Part shown: in pieces, positions 55,664 to 64,000 of the stretch
Numbering within the stretch: position 1 is the stretch's first letter
Layout: each line of letters begins with the position of its first letter
Source: Arachis hypogaea
Taxonomy: Eukaryota; Streptophyta; Magnoliopsida; Fabales; Fabaceae
NCBI RefSeq assembly: GCF_003086295.3
Contig: NC_092048.1
Coordinates: forward strand, 41,602,425-41,666,424
DNA length: 64,000 nt
Direction: 5' to 3'
Notes under the pieces: model-generated
Seen by the model: only the letters and a program-made list of their open reading frames with translations
What the model was told of the DNA's origin: nothing
Database searches by the model: none
Position numbers and translations under genes: made by a program

Positions 55664-56419
55664 TTTGATCTCAATAAGGTTCCAGAAAACAATAAAACTT
55701 TAAATGGCCAACAAAGACAAGATGATGTGCATGTTACAAATAGGGACTTCAATTTAAACAAAATGCAATAGTTTAGAGATAACATATAGATCTTCTATCA
55801 TGTGAAGCCAGTAAATTCTTGACAGAGTATTTTTGGTTAGGCCAATACGATTTTGAAAAAAAATTTGGACCTTTTATTTTAAGACTTAGGTTGATTCCCT
55901 TAATTTAATAGCTTGGGTCACAGTATTACATATTTGTCTACTTTAAAAATTTCCTAATATAAGTTTAGTAAGGTATAACTTCAAAAAAGTTTAAATTTAA
56001 TTTATGCTCGATGAAAATTTGTTTTAATTTTATGAACTCAGACTTATTATTATCTTTTAGATTTATTCTAAAGATCTTATAGTAAATGAGGAAATCTAAT
56101 TAGTAAATTTGTTCACATGATTAAACAAATATAACTTTTAATTGATTATTTTTTTTTGCGTAAAATAAATCCAAAAATAGTGTCACAGTTTAAGTAAAAG
56201 TGATTCAAATATATTTCTCAAAAATTTTTTTAGAATATATAAAAAATTAAATATGGGCAAACTCAATTTATTTACTAATAAAAACTTCTAAGTTTACGAA
56301 AGGCAACATTTTCTTATTACAATATTGAAGAAAGTAGTGAGAACTTAAGTAGATTATATCCCTGTTGATTTTTTAAAAAGAGACAATATCCAAATATGTA
56401 TGTGAGGATTTAAATTCAT
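55664..56419. other. Intergenic, no feature seen
   Basis: AT-rich sequence without coding or repeat structure that I can support. Confidence 0.5.
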
Positions 56420-56635
56420 TTTGCAGCAGTTAGGATGAAATTGCCGCTAATAGTAAAACATAACACGACTTCTACTTTTTCCGTCCCACTAACCGCCGCA
56501 ATATATCAATTTTGTGGAAGTTACACCATGCCAAACTAATTGTAGAACCGCTCCTTTTCACTGCATCAACTGCTACCATTATTTATTTTGCGGCTAATTT
56601 TTTAACCATCACTATCTACTGAATTTGTTGTAGTG
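56420..56635 (-). mobile_element. CACTA-like terminus
   Basis: It ends GAATTTGTTGTAGTG at 56635, with GCCGCTAAT / GCGGCTAAT type repeats in the preceding 200 bases. Immediately downstream is the target duplication of a MULE MITE. Confidence 0.6.
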
Positions 56636-56647
56636 TATATAAATATA

Positions 56648-57014
56648 GGGTAAAATATATTTTTTATCTTTGAAGTTTGTTAAAAGTTTTAAAAATATCC
56701 TTAAGTTTTATTTTGTTTCAATTTTATCTTAAAAATTTTTTATTTTTCTCAAATTTATCCCTAATGGCTAATTTTTCAAAAAAATTATGACCAATTCAAC
56801 AATAATTTTACAAGAATAACTTTCAACGCAAACAAATCAAATATAGTTATCATGCATTATTATTGGATTTGTTTTAAACTTTTTGAAAATTTAGTTGTTA
56901 GGAGTATATTTGATTCAAATCAAAATTTTATAGAACAAAATTAAAACAAAATAAAACTTAAGGATATTTTTAAAATTTTTGATAAATTTTAGAAAAAAAA
57001 AATATACTTTACTC
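56648..57014. mobile_element. MULE-type MITE with 9-bp target duplication
   Basis: A 367-bp element with termini GGGTAAAATATATTTTT and the complement of AAAATATACTTTACTC. The inverted arms share TATCCTTAAGTTTTATTTTG. Both flanks are ATAAATATA (56639-56647 and 57015-57023). There is no coding capacity. Confidence 0.85.
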
Positions 57015-57561
57015 ATAAATATATTTATACATATATTATTGTTTAATTTATTTTTAATATATTTTTTATTTTAATATTTATTTTATACAAATAATTATTT
57101 TGGTCACTGAGATTTTGTATACACGTAATTGTACACAATATTCAACAGAAAGTTGAATTAATTCACTATATATATTATATACACCAAATGAAGCAAATGT
57201 AATCCATATAGTGTAAGTATTATAGTACCCTAAACTAAAACTCCTGCGGTCCTTCCCCCTTAAATTCCTTCTTCAAGACCATGTCCTCTTATATGAGTTT
57301 AAATTGAACATAGTCATTATCTCCGACATGTCTCAATAGTGAGAGGAATTGTATGTTTATTAAATATATTGGTTGTTATAGTGTCTAAAATATAGTGTTT
57401 AACTTATTAAAAGAAATTAAAAATTAATATTTAATTTAAAAATATAAATTAAATAATATTTAAATATTTAAAATTTGTAATAAAAAAAAAAGTTAAAAAA
57501 ACTAGACAATAAATAATAGACACTGTAGAATTAGTTAAATATATTTAACAAATATTCTAAC

Positions 57562-58290
57562 TAGGGGTGTGCATGGCCCGGTCCGGTCCGAAGACCCGGC
57601 CCGGTTCCGAACACTTTAGGGACTAATTTGGTGTGATTTCATCGGGTCTAGGGCCGGGTATGGGTCTCAAAAATAGACCCGGTCATAATTTCGGGTCGAG
57701 TCCGGGCCATAGCTCGGGTCACCCGAAATCGGCCCGGTGGCCCGGTCATCATATATAATTAATATTTTGTGTTATTAGTGATGGATGATGGCTATTATTA
57801 TGTGAAATTTAAGTGTTGTAAACCTTAATATTTTGTGTTATTAGTCATTATATATAAGACTATAAGTTAATATTTTATGTTTAAAATGCATAAGACTTTA
57901 GACTAATGCATAATCTTGTGTTATTTATATTGATTTAAATATTTAGTGTTATTAGGCAATATTAGTATTGATTATGGTTATGCTTTAATTTTAGAGAAGA
58001 GTTGGTTCTTAGTATATATTTCTAAGTGAATTTTACCATGTCAAATAATGATTGGAGTCTTGGAAATTTAGATATTTTTACATGCTAACTTACAAGAAAG
58101 TATCAAGGTAATATAATGTTAACGGCCCGGTTTTCACCCGGTTTTTACCCGGTATAATCGTGGCCCGAAAGTGTATAGGTTTCATCGGGTCTAGGGTCGG
58201 GTTCGGATCTAAAAAATAGGCCCGGTATATATTTCGGGTCGGGTCTGGGTCACACCAAACCCGGTTTCACCCGACCCATGCACACCCCTA
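57562..58290. mobile_element. hAT-type MITE with 8-bp target duplication
   Basis: Termini TAGGGGTGTGCATGG and CCATGCACACCCCTA are perfect inverted repeats. Both flanks are ATTCTAAC (57554-57561 and 58291-58298), the 8-bp duplication of hAT elements. The subterminal regions are unusually GC-rich with many CCCGG and CGGGTC motifs, while the core is AT-rich. It lies 146 bases beyond the stop codon of the kinase gene. Confidence 0.93.
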
Positions 58291-58435
58291 ATTCTAACCA
58301 TAACTATATCCATCATAAGACTACTCATAAGTGATATTGATTGTTTTTAATACATGTATTATTTATGAATATACAAGAATTTGTTCTGAATATAGATCCG
58401 TTTAAGCAATCCTTCTGGTTACTACATAAGACTAC

Positions 58436-61400
58436 TCATGGGAGATGTGAAAGCATGGATATTACTTCTGGGGAAGGGGTTTGAAAATCAGTTTTGCGCC
58501 TTCGATCAAGAAACGCAGGCCTCATTGGTGTTGTGACCATGTCAATTTTGAATGTCAAGAGTGCCACGATCTCTGACATCGGAGGTCTTAGATTTGCAAG
58601 TGGCTGGAGGCAGAGGAATGCCACGTGGAATGCTTGCATAACATCTTTCTCCACGAACCCCTCTTCTTTCAGCTTTGGATCTACAAGCTCCATAATCTTT
58701 GAGTTCTCATAAAGTTTCCATGCCTATTTCATCAACATAAAAAAGATGAGTCTAGTTCATTAAATAAGAATCTAACTAGCTTATGTTTCTCTAAATTATT
58801 GAGATTTAATAGAGAGTTGAGAAACTTTACATATTCAGGGAGGTACTGCATTTCCAATGACAAAGTGAGATCTGTGTTTTTTCTACAACAAATAATTTCG
58901 AGCAACAGAACTCCAAAACTATAGATATCCGCCTTTTCTGATAATTCTCCTCTTAAAGCGTATTCAGGTGCTGTATAACCCCTTTTTCAAGAAATTAAAA
59001 GAACATACAGGAAATTATGCTATTTGAAACACTGTATACTTAGGTTCATTTACTTCTTAAAATGAATAATTGCATACTAACTTACCAACTTGGAGACATT
59101 TCTAACTAAGGCTAACTAACTTTAGCAATAGTGTGGTTACTTGGGATATGTAATAAATGACGATAAGTAACATAAACTGCACCCAAGACCTTAGTCTAAT
59201 GGTGAAAATCTTTGCTTTACAATATGTGTTGCGTACTCAGGTTTGAGACTTGATTAGGGTCAATAGTGGATGAGAACTCTTAATATTTTGTGTATAATTG
59301 TGTGTGTGTAGTATAGATGTGTGTTGTAATATTATAATACCCAAAATTAGAGGCTATCCAATTTATGACCCCAAAAGAAACATGAATAGAAAACTTAAAT
59401 ATAACACGAGTAACATGGTGAATATGCAGCTAGCATACATAGTAATTTAAAATATTTAATAATTGGACTTACAATGTTCCAGCGAATTGTGTGCTAAGAT
59501 AAGCTTGGTCTTCAGGGAAGAATCTGGCAAGGCCAAAGTCTCCAATCTTGGGATGAAACTTATCATCAAGAAGAATGTTGCTTGCTTTGATGTCTCGGTG
59601 AACAATTCTTAGATGTGAATCCTCATGAAGGTACTGCAATCCCCTTGCCACGCCTAGAACAATTTGGAACCTAGTGCTCCAATTCAGGAATCGATCAGCA
59701 TTGTTCCCTGCATCAGGGGAATTTTCAAAGTTTCAATTTGCTCTGTTTAACCAGTTCTAAGCTCTTGTGGGAATTATAAAAAGAAGGGATACCATATATG
59801 AAGAAGTCCAAACTTCTGTTCTTCATGTATTCATAGACAAGTATCCTTTGTGGTCCATCTATGCAACATCCAAGAAGGCGAACGAGATTTTTGTGTTGGA
59901 TACTTGTGATCAACCTCACCTCTGCCAGAAACTCTCTTTCTCCCTGCTGGGATTTGTTCAAAGATAGTTTCTTAAGAGCAATTAGTCTTCCATCCATCAA
60001 CTTTCCCTACCAAAACCAAAAATGCACTTCAGGATCAGCCATACATACGTTTTGTATTAGCCTCAACTTTGTAATCATACCCGATAGACAGGCCCAAATC
60101 CACCACTTCCAAGAAGATTAGTAGGAGAAAAATTCTTGGTTGCTCTTCTTAATATCTGGTAGTCAAAGTAACTAATTGTCCTAAGGTTCCCACTCAACAA
60201 CTCCATGGATCCTGGGTACACACAACAATTTTAATTTTGTCCTCCATTATAAGTACTAGTATTTTTAATAGCGTTTAAGAAAATAATTAGCTATATCTAA
60301 CATTTTTTCCTCTTAATAGCGTTTAATCATATATTGTTGGGTACACACACCAATATATGATTAATAACAAATGTGAAATTAATTAAAAACGTATTAATAC
60401 ATACTGTGCCACGTTTCAAATTCAGTTACCTTGCTGTTGTTTAGATGAAAACATCATATCCATAACTTCTGCTGTTTCAGTAAGTTTCCCTAATTAAGAA
60501 GCCAACCCCCACAAATTAATATAAACAAATATCTTTAACATAGATTCTGTTCTCAAATTAAAACTACCTTGTTTGCCTTTAGTAGTTTTAGGAGGTGTTG
60601 TATTTTTGCTCCCTTTGATACGCTTCCAAAATACAACCAAAATTATCAACAATACGATGAACATCACTATCCCTCCAAGGAAGAACAAAGTTGTATCAGT
60701 TTTCTTAGGGGATGGCTCTTCATTAGATGCTGGAGGTGGTGGATCCACTGCGATGAAACAAATTAAAACTATCAAATTCATAGAACTTTTCATTCATTCC
60801 TGTTCAAAGCTTTGACAAAAGAATACTAACCTAAGCCGGGAAAATCATAGAAAATGTCATTTCTAGGCATATGTAGAAATTTTGAACAAGATCATCTAAT
60901 GTTACTGTATAAAATGAATGTGATTTCCAAATTCCTGGATTGAGGAAAAAGAATAAAAGAAATGAAAAAATGTATAAAATGAAGAGATCAAACTAATAAC
61001 CAATTTGGGATGGTCAAGTTGTTCACTCGTCCACTTAAGTAAGTGTCGAGAGATTTGAATCCGGTCTTGTACATACAATAACTCATTGACTAGCGATAAA
61101 TCCTTAAATGAAGTTCAGATCTATGATAGATTAGTCTTTAGTTTACCGAGCCAAAAAATACCATGGAAAAACAAAAACTAATTGATATTGCATGTTATTA
61201 TAGCCAAATTTGTGTCTTTCTTTGTAAGATGATTTTCAACCTAAAACAGTATCCTAATTCTCCTATAATCCTATCCTAAGATATTAATAATGATTATAGT
61301 TTGATAATTGAAATCAAGAGCCAATAATTAATATTCAAAACTACTCAAAAAGGAATTATGAGCATAATGCATGAATTATTTCCTATGATTCAAAACCAAA

Positions 61401-61450
61401 TCTAAATAAAAGGAAGAAAAAACGAAACCTTCTAGTACTCCACGGGGCAT
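58436..61450 (-). CDS. Receptor-like Ser/Thr protein kinase
   Basis: A plasma-membrane RLK/Pelle-family kinase, related to CRK/LRR-type RLKs; subfamily not certain. Exons (minus): 61450-61429, 60747-60568, 60489-60430, 60211-60081, 60006-59793, 59707-59473, 58981-58831, 58723-58436. All junctions are GT-AG and in phase, giving 426 residues. Residues 28-48 are a membrane helix ([20 protein letters not shown]) followed by basic KRIKGSK. The kinase has a Gly loop GSGGFGPVY (about 122-130), Lys 143 in IALKK, RD-type catalytic HRDIKASN (Asp 241), DFG at 259-261 and APE in TAPEY. The C terminus ends VISMLSHLP. The first exon (MPRGVLE) is inferred from phase; with it the protein has almost no ectodomain and no clear signal peptide. 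Another upstream exon near 60835-60900 cannot be excluded. Kinase exons are intact. Confidence 0.9.
59171..59345 (+). mobile_element. tRNA-derived SINE in a kinase intron
   Basis: CTTAGTCTAATGGTGAA resembles an A box, and CAGGTTTGAGACTTG about 50 bases later resembles a B box. A less conserved body ending near TTATAATACCC follows. It lies in the intron between the activation-loop exons of the kinase gene, opposite in strand. Target duplications were not resolved. Confidence 0.5.
61011..61165 (+). mobile_element. tRNA-derived SINE
   Basis: GGGATGGTCAAGTTGTTCAC (A box) and TCGAGAGATTTGAATCC (B box) lie about 35 bases apart. They are followed by AACTCATTGACTAGCGATAA and a tail ending near TTTACCGAGCC, a layout I know from legume SINEs. 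It lies in the first intron proposed for the kinase gene. AACTAAT-like sequence on both sides may be the duplication. Confidence 0.6.
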
Positions 61451-62766
61451 TATTGTTGTTCTTGGGAAAGAATAACCAACTCTGATCTAAGTTGTTCAGC
61501 CACAATAATTCATTCAGTAAGAACTGGCAACAGCTATAGCTGGATAATAAAATTAAATTAACTAAATTATTTTATGCTTTTAATTAATTAATATCTCTGT
61601 TTGTATTCAGAAAAGAGATTGAAAATTGCAGAAATAGAGAGAGGGATCATTGTGGGAAGTGGAGAACAGGGGAGAAGTATTCAAAGGTTGTGTTCCATAT
61701 AGGATTCATCGAAAACAAGGTAATGTAATGTTGGCTAGTATTGTTGGAAAACATATCTTGTTGAATACAAACTTCCAATGCAGTATCTTTCTCTTATTCT
61801 TGCTTCATTATAATATTAGTTAAGTAATTATTAATTAAGGGGGGAATAATTAGACCATCAACTAGCTACTATGTGCTATGCAGTGCTTGCATGCAGAGAG
61901 ATCAGAGTTCCCAATTCTGAGATATGAATTTATTTAACTGTGGATTAAAGTTTGTGGCTGTCAACGAACATAATGATGATTCGCAATTTCAAAATTTAAA
62001 ATGAAAAGTATTTAGGTAATTGCAAAAAAAAAAAGTTAATTACATATAGAAGAGAGATATTTTAGACAATTTGCGGGTCTTTTATGAATAAGTGTTCTAA
62101 TATAATAAACGTTAAATAGTTAATTTTTTTTTAAATTATTTTATTTATCTTAAATTATAAATCTTAAGTCATAAATTCTTAATTTTAAATATTAAATCAT
62201 AAACTCTATATTCTAATTTTTATAAAATAAAAAATTTTAAAATAAAAAAAACTAATGTTGACTAATTAAAAATTAATTCTCTATGCTTTTTCTGTAATAT
62301 AAAATTGAGGGATAAGGATCTAAAACATTTTTCGGAGTTCTCTCCTATTTTAAAAAGCCTGTTAAATTTTAAAAAGCCTAGGAGGAGAACAAACTGCAGC
62401 TCAACTTCCGGGAGATTGGATTTCAATTGGCCATAGCACTCAATGGTTGTGGTATTCTATATATGCTAGGTCATTCATTTTAAATAATTTTGTTCATATT
62501 TTTATTTTCTATGTTTATTTTTACTATTTTTTATTTTTAGAATTTGATAAAAAAATAAAATTTTATTTTTTTTCGTTTTTAATTTTTATTTATAAAATTT
62601 CAAAAAAAAATGATAAAAATAAAAACTAAAAAAACAAAAATTCAAATATACAAACTAAGCATACACTAATTATTTAATATATGGGTCATAATAGGGTGAT
62701 ATATTCTAAGAGGAGTGTTAGGGCCAGCAATTTTTGTGTTTTGTAACCATCAATTGACTATCAATA
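61451..62766. other. Intergenic region upstream of the kinase gene
   Basis: It should hold the kinase gene's promoter and 5' leader (61451-61660 is likely leader, with AGAGAGAGG near 61640), but no TATA box can be chosen with confidence. The rest is AT-rich with no coding match. Confidence 0.4.
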
Positions 62767-62769
62767 GTG

Positions 62770-64000
62770 TTTTTTTTTTTTTTCGGTGAAAATAAGGGGC
62801 CAAGGCCCAAAAGAAATAACACTAACTACTCTCTAAAGGATAGGAAACTAATTCCCTTTTTTTCTCACTATCTATGACCCTAACGAGATCACTTGGTGGA
62901 GAATCTAAGAAGATAAAAGCAGATTGCTTTCCTAGGCTCCTTTTGGCAAGCCAATCAGCACATTCATTGCCTTCACGGAAGGTGTGATTGAAAGCAAGCT
63001 CCCATGGTCTATTTATCATGTCCTGTATATTTCTTAAAAGGGCACTGGTCTTTTGCGATTGGAACTTCCGATTCAAAATGTCATAGGCTTCAGTTGAATC
63101 CACTTCCACTATAAGCCTTCTCATGCCTAATTCCCACGCCATTCTCATCCCATGGTAGGCTCCCCACAATTCTGCTTCCAAAATCGAACAACATCCGAGA
63201 TTAGATTGAAATCCCGCCAGCCACTCTCCCTCATGAGTTCTGAGGAGACCTCCACAACCTGCTTTTGTCCCGTTGTCTCCTACAGCTCCATCAGTATTCA
63301 CCTTTACCCATCCCTTGGGAGGTATCCTCCAATGAATATACTGTTGAGACTGTGATCTTCTCCCTTTCATCCCCTGCTGTTTTCTTTGATGAGCTTCCTT
63401 GAAATTTTGGGCTGTGTTCCTAATCACTACATTGGTGTTCTTGGGCCTTATGAACGGTGGTGAGAATATCTCTTGATTTCTCCACTTCCAAATCAACCAG
63501 TTAGCTACAAAGAACTCATCCTTCCAATCCAACGGGGAGTGCTTCCCAAGATCATTTTTAAGATTGAAATTGATCCACCCTTCTAAGTCTAAACCAAAGA
63601 AGACCGCAACCGCAGCTGGGTTTAAGAGTTGAGTCCAAATTCTTGAGGCTCTCGGACAATCCCTCAAAACATGGAGTGTTGTTTCAGGGTGTCCAGTACA
63701 GCAATGGCAATTTGGATTTGTCCTTAGCATTCTGGCTCTTCTACTTGCTGTCAGAATTCTTCCATGAGAAACCTGCCACATGAAAACTTTTATTCTCTCT
63801 GGCCCCTTCCACTTCCAAATTGACATCCATTTGGACGTGCACTCAATATTTGTTGTCTTGGTAAGTTCTTTATAAGCAGATGCAACAGTGTAACATCCAT
63901 CAGTAGTTAATCCCCAACAAATTGAGTCTTGCAAATCTTTCTTTGGGGGAGGGATGGATTTAATGATGTTTATGATGTGCTCAGGCAGAAACTTCTGAAT
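62770..64000 (-). mobile_element. LINE retrotransposon, 3' part
   Basis: A T14 run at 62770-62783 is the poly(A) tail on the minus strand. The coding region of the element's second frame lies upstream. The 5' part and the far target duplication lie beyond the window. Confidence 0.88.
62822..64000 (-). CDS. LINE ORF2 C-terminus: zf-RVT and RNase H domains (partial)
   Basis: The frame is open from the window edge to a stop at 62822, about 390 residues. The first third has a zinc-binding reverse-transcriptase-associated domain (WKGPERIKVFMWQVSHGRIL, then CHCCTGHPETTLHVLRDCP). The last half is a plant-type RNase H: VNTDGAV, ILEAELWGAYHGM, VEVDST and NECADWLAKRS supply the D-E-D-D metal-binding residues. 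It removes RNA from RNA-DNA hybrids during element copying. No stop or shift occurs in the visible part, so this copy may be young. The endonuclease and polymerase domains would lie upstream, outside the window. A domesticated RNase H-like protein is unlikely given the adjoining zf-RVT and poly(A) tail. Confidence 0.9.
   Translation of the reverse strand: MQKFLPEHIINIIKSIPPPKKDLQDSICWGLTTDGCYTVASAYKELTKTTNIECTSKWMSIWKWKGPERIKVFMWQVSHGRILTASRRARMLRTNPNCHCCTGHPETTLHVLRDCPRASRIWTQLLNPAAVAVFFGLDLEGWINFNLKNDLGKHSPLDWKDEFFVANWLIWKWRNQEIFSPPFIRPKNTNVVIRNTAQNFKEAHQRKQQGMKGRRSQSQQYIHWRIPPKGWVKVNTDGAVGDNGTKAGCGGLLRTHEGEWLAGFQSNLGCCSILEAELWGAYHGMRMAWELGMRRLIVEVDSTEAYDILNRKFQSQKTSALLRNIQDMINRPWELAFNHTFREGNECADWLAKRSLGKQSAFIFLDSPPSDLVRVIDSEKKRELVSYPLESS

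Overview
The window is plant nuclear DNA from a legume, most likely a peanut relative (Arachis); the genus is inference. The evidence is AT-rich sequence with GT-AG introns, long microsatellites, Ty3-type LTRs with initiator-Met and Asp tRNA primer sites, MULE, CACTA, hAT and PIF-like DNA elements, SINEs and a LINE. A CpG-rich palindrome, ACGCGTACGCGT and variants, recurs across the first 41 kb in a way I associate with peanut repeats.

Layout. 1-15.3 kb is nested repeats: LTR pieces in both orientations, two copies of a repeat carrying a CACTA-type end, a Pack-MULE-like element (2362-4267) holding a CULLIN4-like exon, a MULE inserted in a (TA)n tract and a short MULE MITE. 16.2-19.9 kb is a broken FAR1-related (FRS) gene with an antisense LRR relic in its long intron. 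20.7-30.4 kb holds two head-to-head copies of a truncated katanin p60 gene, in inverted-repeat arms of about 2.49 kb around a 4.56-kb spacer. That spacer carries a SINE, a PIF-like element and a fragment of a VARICOSE-like gene. 30.4-44.2 kb has CACTA-type ends, exons of UDP-glucose pyrophosphorylase and a 7.67-kb non-autonomous LTR retrotransposon (33320-40993) that splits those exons.

44.2-58.3 kb is mostly AT-rich intergenic DNA. It contains one intact small gene for a CLE signalling peptide (46119-46400), a relic of a pentapeptide-repeat (FIP2-like) gene beside a CACTA end, a piece of an unrecognised spliced gene and several MITEs. 58.4-61.5 kb is a receptor-like kinase gene on the minus strand; eight phase-consistent exons give 426 residues. 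The window ends inside a LINE (62.8-64.0 kb, minus).

Only the CLE gene and the kinase gene look intact. Both are signalling genes, but nothing here links them. The other protein-coding matches are element genes or fragments of host genes, several of them within or next to DNA transposon ends, so gene-fragment capture is the main theme. No prokaryotic, viral, rRNA, tRNA or CRISPR feature was seen.
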